From positions 1-31,057 of the forward strand of contig QANT01003982.1 in the NCBI GenBank assembly GCA_003254885.1: 31,057 nucleotides of DNA, read 5' to 3'. The stretch's first letter is position 1. Each line of letters opens with the position of its first letter. Made by a program: the position numbers and the translations under genes. Positions 1 through 11,408 of the stretch are shown piece after piece. The notes beneath the pieces are model-generated. The model saw nothing but the letters and a program-made list of their open reading frames with translations. It did not search any database and was not told where the DNA came from. This stretch comes from Purshia tridentata (taxonomy: Eukaryota; Streptophyta; Magnoliopsida; Rosales; Rosaceae).

Positions 1-1143
1 TAAATAAACATATGGTAAAATTAGGAGTTGACATTTTCCAATGAGTCACCCATCCTAGTATTATTCTAGTGAGAGCTCACTTAGTTAATTGTGAGACATT
101 AATGGGGACCATGAAAGCTCTAATCACTTAGTTACTAATTGATGAAGACAATTAGTAAGCCCATAAGTCAAGTGATTAATTTAGGGTGATCACTGGACAT
201 AATCTATTCTTTAGTATTATTAATTGGCTAATTAATCTACTTAGAGAGTAAGATTAGAAAGTCAAAGTTTTGGGGTTGTTGACCCAAGGCTAAATCATTA
301 ATTATTAGAAAATAATTAATATTCTCTTATTAATTAGAGTACTTTATTATTAAGCCATATTTATCATATTTTTCAGTTATAAACCCAAACATTAAATTTA
401 TTTATTTTTAAGTCACAACAAATATATAGTTTTTTATTAATAAGCCACAAAATATATTTTTAAGCGCAAAAAAAAAATTTCAACTATAAAAAAATAAAAA
501 AAATAAGTAAAGTGTAATTCTACCAAATTATAAAGTGTAACTTTTGACATATGACCTTAGAACAAAAAAATAAAACCAAATTGTAACTCAGCAAAAACTC
601 AAAACTAAATCTTAACATAATAAGAATTACACTTTAAAACTGACAGAACTACTCTTTGGATGTATAACTCTTGACAACTCTGAGGACTATGACCATCCCC
701 CTCTGATACACGACTTTAAGGAATGTGAACATCCAAAATTGCAATATCAAATATTCAACTTGATTGCTATCATAGATCGTGGTTCTTCCTCAAACAAAAA
801 TAAATATTTTTTTTTGCCTAGTAATAATGCAGCTTCATGTATTGCAATCTTGGTGGAACTCTTTGATGGTTGGATGCCTTCTATTCAACAAAAGATCAAC
901 ATTGGTATATTGCCTTTCTACCAATGCAAAGGACTAAATACAACACAGAAAACTATTCTGTAAAATTAACAACGATGAAGGTTGTAAAAGCTGGATATAT
1001 TCAGCTGTCTACCATTCTTCACCACCACAAAACTTAAAATGACTTATCAAATTGGACCTCTTGCCCATTATTCTTTTGGGAAAAGCTTATAAGTTCTAAT
1101 AAAAAAATATAAGAAAAATAATGGCTTGTAACTAAATAAACTA
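1..1143. other. AT-rich left flank, no supported gene
   Basis: This stretch is strongly AT-rich, with many short TAATTA/ATTAATTA words and runs of A around 460-600. The only longish open frame (739-963) has no recognisable motif and no gene-like composition. I see no reverse transcriptase, primer-binding site or other transposon domain, and no similarity to the TNP2 sequence found beyond the right end of the large element. It is read as DNA flanking that element. Confidence 0.6.
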
Positions 1144-2300
1144 GGGAAATTGCCTCAAATAGCCCAAATAAATACCAAAATGACTTTTTACACCCTACAA
1201 AAATTTTATGACTTTTCTAGCTTTTTGTCCCAAATGTGGACAAATATGCCCCCACCCTACCCACTAACGTCCATCTCCACCTCTGTTAATCTACTCCATT
1301 CCGTCAGTATGCCTAAACCATTGCAGTTAACTTCCACTCTCAACCTGTTAGCTCCTCCAACTTCAGTAACCTCCCACTATTCCAATTAACTTCCAAAGCA
1401 AACCGTAGCTTCTGTGAGCTTGCAAACACTGTATACGAACTAGAGGGGCAAGACAGAGAGATAATAGCGACGAGGAAGACCGACGTTGACATCAAAGCTG
1501 AGTGTCCGTGACGTTCCCCGCATCCCATGCGCCAGAGGTCCATCGCTAGCTGAAGGCCGCCATACCCAAAAGTGGGTCTGTTGATTTTTGGCGGGAAGGT
1601 CAGTTTTTTGAACTTCATATATGTTGTCGTTGCATTTGAGTTCGAGTTTTGGGTTGGGAGAGTGGATGTTTTGTGGAGAGTTCACTAGGACTCTCATGGT
1701 GAGTTGGGAGCACCGAAAGCAAGAAAAACAGGGATTAATGCAATATGCAGAAGGGTAAAGGGTCTTGTCTTTTGGTGGTGATCATTGTTGGGTTTTTATA
1801 TTTGTGGATGATTTGTCAAAATACCATACGAGAATTGATCTGGGTTTGTGTTTTTTCGCCCAGCCCCCCTTAGGTTGTATTCAAGTTTCATTTGAGGATT
1901 GTAGTGGCCTCTCTCACTCTCGGTTTGTGGGTGGGTAGGCTACTGTGTTTGGGCCTTTGGCCTTCCTATTTACCAAAAAAACAAATAGCATATGAGAATG
2001 AAAATTGTACAAATGTACAATTACGGTTAATGTAGAATCCGGTTTATCTTTTAGGATATAGTATAGGATTTGAAAGATGAAGAAAGCTAAAACAATTGTG
2101 TTGTGAGGAAATTTCCAAATAATCCAATGCTGTCATCTCTCTTGAAGCTGTAGATTATGTATTCTATTGTTGGCTTTCGTGACTGTCCTAATTGTCTCAT
2201 AGTCATCGACATGATCACATTTGAGGGCATAAGATGCACTTATGCCCAACTATTAATGTGTTAGCAAGCTATGGAATTCTGTGTCCACATATTGTCCCCT
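1144..2300 (+). repeat. Left terminal inverted repeat of the large MULE
   Basis: The outer end starts GGGAAATTGCCTCAAATAG, a typical plant MULE terminus, and resembles the end of the nested MULE at 14929 (GGGAAATTCTTACAAATAG), including a shared run near CAAATATGCCCCCACCC. Bases 1577-1700 match the reverse complement of about 27420-27543 at roughly four bases in five by eye. A second block, about 2020-2300, matches the reverse complement of about 26770-27050, with a smaller shared word near 2007 (TGTACAAAT then AATTACGGTTAA). The segment between is gapped. Bases 1144-1576 have no partner in the window because the right end is truncated there. The inner part runs into the 5' region of the left Ulp1 gene, so these are TIRs of the very long kind found in MULEs. 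Confidence 0.8.
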
Positions 2301-2360
2301 CTTTGTGTACACATTGTCCATTCCCTGTCAACATATTGTCTACCCATTGTCCACCCATTT
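2284..2360. repeat. Left 11-bp phased TTGTCCAC array
   Basis: Seven consecutive degenerate 11-bp units end mostly in TTGTC (for example CACATATTGTC, TACACATTGTC, TACCCATTGTC). The array lies just 5' of the start codon of the left Ulp1 gene, probably in a 5' leader intron. It mirrors the nearly perfect 11-bp array at 26689-26787 beside the right Ulp1 gene. Confidence 0.8.
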
Positions 2361-3877
2361 TCTGCACCATATTTGCAATTTAATGTTTGTCCACATCTTT
2401 TCAGGAATATGTCAGGTGGTTTGAAGTATGAGATGAAGTGCAAGTGCCCTCCACACTCAGCCCGGATTAATTGCTGGTCGCTGCTCACTGAGAGCTTGAG
2501 AACCTTAAGGGCCAGGCTCACAGACGATGAAATGGCCAGATTCCGGGGCAGCCCTTTTAGGCACTTCCTTGATGCCGAGGACCGGCTAAGATTTAGTGCA
2601 CCACTTGTGCATCGGCTGCTGCTTTGGTGGGCACACTGTGAAGATGACAGGGGTGGTGGCATGGTGTTTATGCTGTCGAAGCAGCAACTTTTGAGGTTCG
2701 GGAAGAGGGAGTTTGCCCTTATAACCGGGCTCCGTTTTGGTGGGGAACCAGAAATACAGTTCAACGAGTACGATGGAGTGGAAGTGATGGACAACTCTTC
2801 CCAGCTGAAGTTGATGTATTTTTCCCAAAAAAAAGCGTCAGCCGTAATGAATTGGAGCTGAAGTTTAATACGTGTGACGACAGCGAGGACAGATTTCGGC
2901 TGGGCCTCCTATATTTTTTATATTTTGTCCTCTTGGGAAGACAAAAGAGCAACAAGATTGAGCTCCAGTTCCTAAAGGTCGCAGAGAACCTGGAGGAGTT
3001 TTATAATTTTCCTTGGGGCACCGTGTCATATGCTGAGATGATGGACTCATTTCGTGATCTAAATCTCCAAACACGGTTTGAGAAGGCTGTGAAGGAAGGG
3101 AAATCGTCATCAGAGTATGAACTCACGGGCTTCCCGTTTGCCCTCCAGGTAGCTGTTTTTTAATTTTTTTTTTTGATCCTTGTGTGACCATGTCGGATTC
3201 CAACAATTCTGAAAATGCTTTCACCCATTGTTGTTTTAACTCCTAGGTTTGGGTGTATGAAACTTTTCCCAACTTCTTGTCTGCGGCTGCTGTGGTAAGG
3301 GTTGAACCGGATGTGGTCCCCCACATATTGCGGTGGCGGAACTCTGGAGGCTTGACCATGAGGGACTTAACAAAGAGGTTGCTGGTATTTGATGAGGTTA
3401 GCTATTGCACACTTCTCTCATTCATTCAATATTTGAATTAAAATTAGGGTTTACAGTCCTGTGGTCAATGAAGCGTTGAAAAACTTGTTCAAATTAATTC
3501 ATTTAGTTTATTGAATTAATACAGAAGACACATAAATCAATTTCAAAGTTTAGAATTTCGAGACTAGGCATATCTTTTATTTAAATTAGTATCTTGAAAT
3601 GTGCAGTAAGATTTGGACGTGTGAGTGATCGAGCCCTCGCCAACTGAGAAGGTTGCGGTGTACTGGGATGAGAGATCATATGAGGCTGAGAATGAAGAGC
3701 AAGGGTGTCGTGCCAAAAACAACTCGGAAGTAGGCGGCACGTCTTCCTCCCTCCATGCTGCTCAACCCACCTCCCCTTACCAGCCGCGAGACCCCTCAAT
3801 GGTAAACCACCTTTTCCATAATACACTTGCTTTTCAGACTACCTGTCTCATCACAGGAATTTTGGTAATGGCAATCT

Positions 3878-3980
3878 ATGTTCAACGTGAGCATTAACAA
3901 TGTTGTAACACTTCCTGTTTACAAGGCCAATGTTCAACGTGAGCGTTAACAATGTTGTAACACTCCTGTTTACAAGGCCT
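3878..3980. repeat. 52-bp tandem duplication in intron 3 of left Ulp1
   Basis: Two adjacent copies begin ATGTTCAACGTGAGC at 3878 and at 3930 and end CTGTTTACAAGGCC. They differ by a few bases, including one T missing in the second copy (ACACTTCC against ACACTCC). The second copy runs directly into a MITE-like segment (3975-4087). Confidence 0.85.
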
Positions 3981-4087
3981 GTACAAATGGTGTACAAAAA
4001 GCCGACAATTGATGGACACCTTACTCTTATTGAAGGACTATACTGTCCTTGGGTTGTCCACAACCTGTCCACTGTCTATACACCATA
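3975..4087. repeat. Segment related to the core of the 14.9-kb nested MULE
   Basis: This piece of intron starts GGCCTGTACAAATGGTGT and ends TTGTCCACAACCTGTCCACT then TATACACC. The nested MULE at 14929-15387 has the same ordered words (GCCTGTACAAATGGTGTGC at its left, TTGTCCACAATCTGTTCACT then GAACACC at its right). It therefore looks like a shortened relative without the outer TIRs. Confidence 0.6.
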
Positions 4088-5638
4088 TGTAATTTGTGTT
4101 TTAACTTTATTGTTTATTCTTTGAGCTGACCCTAAGGGTAAATGTCTTTCTCAGGCAGAGATGATGCATGCTATGGCGCAGAGGTTTGAAAGAGACCTTG
4201 CCCAACTCAGGACTGACCTGCTGAAAGAGACAAGGGCCATTGTTAAGGCCGAAATGGAGAAGGTCACCGAGTTAGTGGTGGAGGTCAAGCACATGTTGGC
4301 GCCATCAATCATGCAGCAGGATGTTGAGGGGTGCAGTCCCATTGGCGGTTCCTCATTCCAACCCTCGCCTGAGAGGAATGAAGATCTTCCCCCTCGGGGT
4401 TTGAAAACCTTGCATCCCCCCACTTGGCAGCAGTTGGGGACAGCGTTGGTAGGCCCTCCACTAGTGATAAGAAGTCAGAGGAGGACGATCATAAGGGGGA
4501 CGATCAAGGTGTGGCTGCTGAACAGAGCAGTGATCCCATAGTGGAGTGTTCGAACGTAGCGACGTCATTTGTGCCAGTCCCTGATGTTCAAGCAAGTATG
4601 GCCATTGTGGACAGTGACCAAGTCGCCTTGGCAAACCAGCCGCTGCACACACAAACACAAACTCATGCATTGGCTGCCTCTCCATCTACAAATAGGCCCG
4701 ACAATTATGTGGACCTTTATCAGCACATGTGCAAGTTAGTTGCGAAGTGGAAGGATGATCCTCCAGCTTCCACTGACCAGCGCAACAAAGAGGGCGGTGT
4801 AGAAGCCGTTGATAGTGTGGACATCATTCCGCCCTCAGAATTCGTTGCTAGAAAGGGTGGTGAGAGCATAGCTGTTGGTGAGGGTTGAGGCCGGAGGTAT
4901 AAGAGGCGAGGTGGCAAATTGAAACCCATTTTAACCGATCCACTAGCGAAGAAGCAGAAGAAACAACAGGAGGCAGTAAACTTTGGTCCTCTTGGTCATT
5001 ACCCGGGCGCGATCATGAACGACCTTCTCAGCTACCTTCAACATTGGGATGAAAACCTCAGGTATGTGTGTTGTCAAATCCTTTCCTCATGTCAAGTAAG
5101 GTTGTATATGTATGTTTATACAGTGCTTGGTTGTTGTTTGTTGCAGCGAGACGTTGTTCGTTGGGAATTGTCTCCAAGCTGACCGCAGGTTCACGCATCA
5201 GCTCCTAACACCTGCATGCTGGCTTGGCACTGATGTAAGTTGACATTAATGTTGTATGCGCACCAAAACCAAACTAACACCCTGTCGCTGATTATGCAGC
5301 TGTTCTAACCCCTTTTGTTCCATGGCAACACAGCATATTGACACAACTCTCTGGCTGCTTCGGAAGCGGCAGGCGGAGCACCCTGAGACCTTTGGAACAA
5401 GGTGGACGACCGTTGATTGTTGTTTTCCGGTACGTGTATGTTGTTGTTGACTGTGGTCCCCGAAGATGGTGTTATGTTCTTTGTAGGCTGCATATTCAAG
5501 TTGTATCCAGATATTGTCTTTGCGTTGTCCATGTTCTGTCTGCATGCTGGCCATCTAGTTGTTATAGTTTTTTATTTACTGGTTGAGCACTCACTCTCAT
5601 GTCTGAGTATATTTCCTGACCACCTACTAAATTTGCAG

Positions 5639-6306
5639 TTCCTTGTCCGATCGACACAAGCTGCCATCACAACTCACAGAACAAGGTCTGCGAAGACAAA
5701 AATATCAATTCCAATTGGGGTGCTGATCTTTGTCACAGGCACGAACCCCTGTTATGGCAAAGCATGGACTGAGGTTGACAAGGTGTTCTGTCCACTAAAT
5801 GTCGAAGACAGACATTGGGTAGCTGTGGTCATTGACCTTGTGGCTCGCAAGCTGTGTGTGTACGATTCATATGTCGACCTCCATGCCGATAAGAAGATAT
5901 TTGATGCCCTTCAGCCTATGAGTACGTTGCTACCGGCCATTCTTAAGGATGCCCTATTCTATGATGCCCGGCACGACTTGCGGTGTGATGGGTAGCCGTG
6001 GGCAATTGAACGTATGCCCGGTGTGCCACAACAGACCAACGAGTAAGCATTTTTTGTTTCTTTTGTGTATCATTTTGCTGATTTGCATAACATGTGTTGA
6101 TGCATTCTCATGTTTTCCGGTTTTCAATCTCTCTCTAATATTTCCCCTTTGGTCTTATATATAGGGGTGACTGTGGAGTGTTTGCGCTGAAGTTTATTGA
6201 GTTGCTATCAGCGGGACACTTTGTTGACTGCTGCACACAGGATAATATATGTTGGTTTCGAGTCCGATTAGCTGCAGACATATATGTACGCGAGGCCATC
6301 ATGTAG
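5639..6306 (+). pseudogene. C48 protease core of the left Ulp1 gene
   Basis: The catalytic core is split by an intron (6043-6164). The histidine is in RHWVAVVIDL (codon 5813-5815), the aspartate in VYDSYVDL (5874-5876), the oxyanion glutamine in VPQQTN, and the cysteine in GDCGVFALKF (6172-6174). So the H-D-Q-C set is complete, although TAG at 5993-5995 cuts the frame before the cysteine, where the right copy has GAG. The frame ends at TAG 6304-6306. The order of motifs fits plant MULE Ulp1 domains better than host ESD4/OTS proteases because of the linked DUF1985 exon. Confidence 0.85.
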
Positions 6307-6756
6307 CCTGACCCAGTGCATTGGTGATGTTGTGATTATAAGGTGTATTAGCAGTTCAATAATTCACTAATTTTTAGATACCATGTAATTCACTAAACCG
6401 TCAGGTTGATGGCATGTAATTAGCTACACCGATCCTTCTTTGGAATCCATGTTATTCAATCATAGTTGAAGTTAGGGACCCAAAATCAAGTCCAACCACA
6501 ACCATGTTTTATTCGTCGGTCATTTTTGTGTTTATGAATGGGAACATATTAGCTTCACATAGAAGGTACGAACAATGTTAATAATAACTCAGACCAATAT
6601 AATAGTCGGGATTATCCCGGCAGCCCTTTTCAGCTAATAGGAAACTTTGCGGATGCGAACAAAAAAAGGACAATGTGGGGACACCAACTTGATAGGTGAT
6701 GTGTTGCAATATTGTGTTCACTCATTGTTTGCCTGTTGTCATCCCTTAAGTCCTAC
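6307..6756. other. 3' flank of left Ulp1, no gene seen
   Basis: This AT-rich sequence follows the protease stop codon. It presumably contains the 3' untranslated region and ends at the start of the hairpin array. I see no coding signal. Confidence 0.5.
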
Positions 6757-8500
6757 AGAGGATGTCTGCAAATTTTAAAGTTTGTGGAAGCAGACAAAAG
6801 GCTGACAACAGTCGGCCAGTATGTGGATACAAAATTGCAAAACTTACACCTAACAGACGAACTTGTTGCAAACTCAACATTTGTGTCTGCACTTTGTCCG
6901 CAATTTGTCGACCTTGTGTCGGCGTCAGCAAAATTAAAAAAATTGCTTGCATCCTCACCTGAGAACACCCCTAATTATATAACTAAATATTATAAGAGAA
7001 TATATGGTTATATGTTAGTAGGATTTTCTCAGGTGAGGATGACTGCACTTTTTAAAGTTTGCGGACGCGGACAGAGGATGGACAAAGTGTGAACAAAAAG
7101 CAGACAGTGTGTTGACATAGATAATATATTTGCAACAAGATCTGATGTTTTGCAATTTTGTATCCACATTTTGTCCACCTATTGTCTACCCTTTGTCCGC
7201 ATCCGCAAACTTTAAAAAGTGCGGGCATCCTGTCTAGAGAAGGACTGATATGTTAGTTATATACAACTTATCAATCCGCTAGAGATGGCCGCAAATATGA
7301 AAGTCTTTGCACGTGGGCAATAGATGGCCAGTTGGCAGACAATAGGTGGACAATATCGGACAATATATGGATACAATATTTCAAAACATCAGAATTTTTG
7401 GCAATGTCTCAACACGTTGTCCTGCCTCCGTCCAACTTTTGTCTGCCTTGCGCGCTTCCTCAAACTTTAAAATTTGCAAACATTCGCACCTCAGAAAATC
7501 CCTATAACTTGTAGTCTTATAATTTTATATTGGAATTTCTCGGGTGAGGATGACCGCACCTTTTTAAAGTTCGCGGACACCGACCGCAGATAGACAATAA
7601 GTGGACACTGGGCACATACAGATGTGTTCGCAATTATGATTTGTTAAAGCAAGTTATGCAATTTTATATTGTCCACTTTCTGTCTGCGTTTGCAAACTTT
7701 TGTCTGCTTACTGTCCACTTTCTGTCTGCGTTTGCAAACTTTTAAATTTGCTGGCCTTCTCTCAAAGAATGACTGATTATGAATTTGTATACATCAAAAT
7801 TATAACATACTTACATGTTTTCTCACGTGATGATGACTACATTTTTTTGGCGACTGTGATAGCGTGTGGACACGAATGATGTTTTGCAACAATTGTTGTA
7901 TTATCCATTTATTGTCCACCTATTGTCCACCTATTGTCTACCTGTTGTCCTTTTCCACACTTTTTCTCTAATTTCCGGGCATCCACCCCAAAGGACTAAT
8001 AAGTTATCAACTTCATAAGTTATAATTTATACGTATTATGTAATCTACCAATCAAATAATCAATTACCCAATTGAAAGTTTGACACTCAATTATTCTTCA
8101 ATTAGTCAATTACTCAATTGAACATTGAAGCCCTCATCGCATCCATTAAAACCCCAACTATACCAAAATTAGTCAGTACCCCAATTGCCCAACCCCAATG
8201 CCCCACACTCCAATTGCCCAATCTCCCAATATCCGAAACCCCAATCTTCCAATTGTTAGGGGTTTAGGCCCTTCTGTAAACATTATACACTAAATGGATT
8301 TTGTCAGGTGAGGATGATTGCACTTTTTAAAGTTTACATAGGCGGATAGAAAGTGGACAACAAGTGGACAATGTAAGGATACAAAATTGCAAACTTGCAA
8401 CAAATTTGCAATAACACATCATCTATGTCCACACATTGGCCGCTTATTGTTCTCCATCTGTCTGCGTCCGCGAACTTGAAAAAGTGCCATCATCCTCTGT
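6757..8500. repeat. Quasi-tandem array of about six hairpin repeats
   Basis: Six related imperfect fold-back units lie head to tail: about 6757-6960, 7031-7236, 7283-7492, 7541-7765, 7824-7990 and 8306-8500. Typical 5' arms read GTGAGGATGACTGCACTTT then TTAAAGTTTGCGGACGCGG. The 3' arms are the reverse complement (CCGCAAACTTTAAAAAGTGC then CATCCT). Loops hold words such as ATACAAAATTGCAAA. AT-rich spacers (GACTGATATGTTAGTTATA and similar) separate units, giving a period of about 250-285 bp for the first five. Each arm carries GTGGACAA (5') or TTGTCCAC (3') at 11-bp spacing. The fourth unit has an internal duplication at about 7670-7745. The fifth and sixth are separated by low-complexity DNA. 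Confidence 0.8.
8041..8280. repeat. Low-complexity CAATTG / CCCAA tract
   Basis: A short-period degenerate tract is built from CAATTACCCAATTG, CCAATTGCCCAA, CCCCAATC and similar words. It has no coding potential and interrupts the hairpin array. Confidence 0.7.
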
Positions 8501-9765
8501 ACAGAGGAGTGATACACTAAACTATTATTTTGTGTGTATATATATGATCCCCAAATGGATGTGGCCCAATCTGTATGAAGTTGTTAAGTTTGAAGTAAAT
8601 TAAATATAGACAAATTTTTTAGAATCATTCGTATTTGATGTTCATGCAATGAATAGCAAATACAAATGGCAAACCGGACCAAATTCCCGTTTGGCCCTAA
8701 CTCGACCCGGCCCAAACGCCTATAAGGCTAGAGCCCGAGGAATACATGGAGTTGTGTATTTAGGCCTGAAGCCAGGCCCGGGCCGGCCTCACAATCCTAT
8801 TCGACGCTTGTGAATGGATGATTGTGCCTGAAAAATTAGAGTCGGCCTGGACTGGTCTACTCAGGCTGATTGCCGACCTTAATTGTTGTCGTCCCCATAG
8901 AACATATATTAATTGCTGTGACCAAATTACTCATAATTGTTGTCGTCCCCATCATGGGTACGACCCCAATAACGAATGTGTAGATAATTATTGAATAGTT
9001 ATGTTGTTTTGTGTATAACGAGGTGAAGGAGGGACAGGCTTCGAACAAATACTAAGTTGAAGTAATTTGGATATTTAGTATGCAGACTAAATATTAAGTC
9101 AAATTCATACAACAACAGATATGAAAATTCTGTGTACTCTGATCGAAATAGGCTACGCAAGGAATTCATGTCGAATGTGGAAGCAATTTTTGGGGTTCCA
9201 AAATTCAAAATCGAAAATGTTTTAATTAATTTGCACTTGGGATGAAAAATTCCCCCCCTGAATTGGAGTGACTAGAGTCAGTACGACTAAACCCTTGTGC
9301 ACTTGGGCCTGGTCGTGGTCATCAAACTATTGGCTACATGTTGTCCGCATGATGGCCACCCGCCGTCGCCAATTATGTGGTGTCCATATCTGCCTGCCAT
9401 GTGCAACCTCTGTTTGCCAGGTGTTGGGACAAAAGACGGTCACGGTTACTAATAGAACCAAGGGCACACAAGGGCAACTTCCGTCCACCTTGTTCAATGC
9501 TTTGAACTGCCCCCGTTATTGCTGTCAGTTACTGTTCCGCCCAAATTGAAAGAGGACCCAACCCACAGCGGCGCCAAAGGCTCCCATTCGCGCCAAAACC
9601 TCCCTTCCAACTCCAAATACCCTCCCATCGATAGCCTCCCTGTTTATTTATGGGTTATTGTTTCCACTTGACCGCCAATCCAAGGACCCAGTGCGATCTA
9701 AGCTCTGAGGCCCACGCATACAAACCCATAAAATGGCAACTACAACCAGGTGGGCATTGAAGAAA
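8501..9765. other. Intergenic spacer, no gene supported
   Basis: No conserved protein motif is visible. A GC-rich near-palindrome (GGCCCGGGCCGGCC) lies near 8777. An 18-bp direct repeat (AATTGTTGTCGTCCCCAT) occurs at about 8881 and again about 55 bp later. Around 9260-9640 the base composition becomes richer in C and G, with repeated GCGCCAAA words near 9570-9600. The open frame at 9268-9549 shows no recognisable domain. Confidence 0.5.
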
Positions 9766-9970
9766 TGCAGGTCCCATTGAGCTAATCCAGCTCCCAGAAG
9801 CAAATCCAGATCCCACTGAGGAAATCCACCCCCAATTGAGGAAATCCAGCTCCCACTGAGCAAATCCAGCTCCCACTGAGCAAATCCAGCTTCCATTGAG
9901 GAAATCCACCTCCCACTAAGGAAGTCCAGCTCCCACTGGGCAAATCCAGCTCCCACTGAATATATCCAGC
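9766..9970. repeat. 20-bp minisatellite
   Basis: About ten tandem copies of a roughly 20-bp unit with consensus near CAAATCCAGCTCCCACTGAG. Individual copies change a few bases (for example CACCCCCAATTGAG, CTTCCATTGAG). The open frames across it on the minus strand with repeated QWELD-type words are a by-product of the repeat. Confidence 0.9.
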
Positions 9971-11078
9971 GTGCACTATTCACGCTACAGTGAGTCACCT
10001 CCATTTGCTTGACTATCTGTTTGTTTTTTAATTTTTTTTTTCCCAGTGAAGATGGGAGCAAGCACACGGAAGTGCTTAGGGCTGGTCTGTCTTATGTTTT
10101 GTTGGAAGGCACCTCAGATGTGCCGCTGCTCACCACTGTGCTTATTTGTGGTATAGTTAGTCATAGGCTGCTTATACACACCCATAGGCTGGTTTACTCT
10201 AGCTTTTGGTGGCAATGCTTGAAATGCAGACATAGCCTGGACAATAAGTACACAGCTTGTCGCCACATCAATCTGTCGCGATTACCTTCCATCTGACTGC
10301 TAATTGTCTTTTGTATGTGGAGACAACCTCTGCACCAATTATGTACGTGTTGAGATCGCAATTTCGAGTGCATTGTTGCCTGTAGTTTCCCTGAAATAAT
10401 TTTTTTGCCTATCTCAATTGATGCAGCCATTGGATCATGGCAAAAGTTCAACTTACTAATGCACCCATAACAACATATGTCGTATGGAATATATTATGTT
10501 TGTTTGGTTTTAATGATTGAATTCCTAGCCACCTTACTCCGTCAATCTGCTTGCACGTTGATTGTCCTCATTTCGTATCAATTAGAAGCTGGCTCAAGTT
10601 GGCACACCAATGGTCGCTACTTTCTGTATTTTGTACCTGGATATAAACTTTGGGAATTGGATTAAGGTGCTTCTAACTCTGTCCCGCAACTTCTTAGGCC
10701 ACCCTTGTGGTTGTTAGTGCATGCAAATATTTTGTCCGTGCTAGGTTTGTAAACTTGTTAATAATTTATTGACCTCCTATGCAACGAATGTGCCATTCTC
10801 AAAATTAGGGGACGGGGACAAAAATGCCGCCACCTGGCAGACAATGTGTGGACACAGTCGTAACCACATCAGCAATGCAGTATTTGTCTGCCATGTGTCC
10901 ACACAGTGTCTGCTGCCTGTCCACGCTTTGGGGGCCACCCCAAACTTGAAACAATGTCACATCCGTGCAAGCGAACATCCCAACGTAACGGTATTACTAA
11001 ATTTGATGAGTGATTCACTCGATGCGTACCCTGCCCAGAGTTAATTACTAATGTGTGCATTGCAATTTGCATTTGCAG
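9971..11078. other. 5' region of the transposase gene, with one hairpin unit
   Basis: No gene is supported here. At about 10784-10985 there is a further diverged hairpin of the 6.7-8.5 kb family: a left arm with GGCAGACAATGTGTGGACAC faces a right arm with GTGTCCACACAGTGTCTGC, with outer parts near ACGAATGTG and CACATCCGT. The segment ends in TTTGCAG directly before the transposase start codon, which looks like a splice acceptor. A leader exon may therefore lie somewhere in this stretch. Confidence 0.55.
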
Positions 11079-11408
11079 ATGGACGTCGTGCGTGTCATCT
11101 GCTATTATAATGGGAACTGGACAATAGCCGAGGAGACGGGGGAGCTAGTGGCATATGAAGGTGGAGACGAGAAAGGATTACGACTACCCAAACACACGAC
11201 CCTGCATAAGCTTCAGTATTTATTCAGCCAACTGCTCGGGGTTGATAGAGACTCCCACATAATACACATGAGGTACTCGGCCAAAGAATCAATACGTGGG
11301 ACCGTCAAATTCATCAAGATTAGAGATGTTATTGATTTGGATTTCTTCTTGAACCAAGACAGTCAGACCATGGTACCACTGTATGTAGAAGCACATGCCA
11401 AGCCAGTC

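Larger units (their letters stand above)
2409..6306 (+). pseudogene. Left MULE-borne DUF1985/Ulp1-type protease, 8 exons, degraded
   Basis: This is a transposon-carried Ulp1-like (C48, SUMO-protease fold) gene of the DUF1985 family; the family's exact substrate is not established. I place exons at 2409-3148, 3247-3396, 3607-3801, 4155-5061, 5147-5234, 5334-5429, 5639-6042 and 6165-6306. All junctions are GT-AG and are supported by alignment to the right-hand copy: exons 2, 3, 5 and 6 are 150, 195, 88 and 96 bp in both. Exon 1 carries the DUF1985 hallmark FGKREFALITGL. Exon 4 starts with a charged helix (QRFERDLAQLRTDLL) that looks coiled-coil. Exons 7-8 are the protease. Lesions: exon 1 is 740 bp against 741, a one-base loss in the T/A run near 2815-2835; TAA at 3607 and TGA at 3622 in exon 3; a frameshift near 4390-4424; TGA at 4886; TAG at 5993. 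It cannot make a full protein as assembled. Confidence 0.88.

Noticed and set aside
739..963. 74-codon open frame in the left flank
   Set aside because: No motif, AT-rich context and no start or splice signals; best explained by chance.
1..1143. LTR retrotransposon
   Set aside because: The AT-rich style resembles some LTRs, but I see no paired repeat, primer-binding site, polypurine tract or pol domain.
1340..1697. Minus-strand frames in the left TIR
   Set aside because: They overlap the inverted repeat, have no motif and are not kept open in the right TIR.
2409..6306. Host SUMO protease (ESD4/OTS type)
   Set aside because: The linked DUF1985 exon, duplication within inverted repeats and neighbouring transposase point to a transposon-borne Ulp1 gene.
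9648..10067. Minus-strand frames with repeated QWELD-type words
   Set aside because: They are translations of the 20-bp minisatellite, which has no stop in three frames; not genes.
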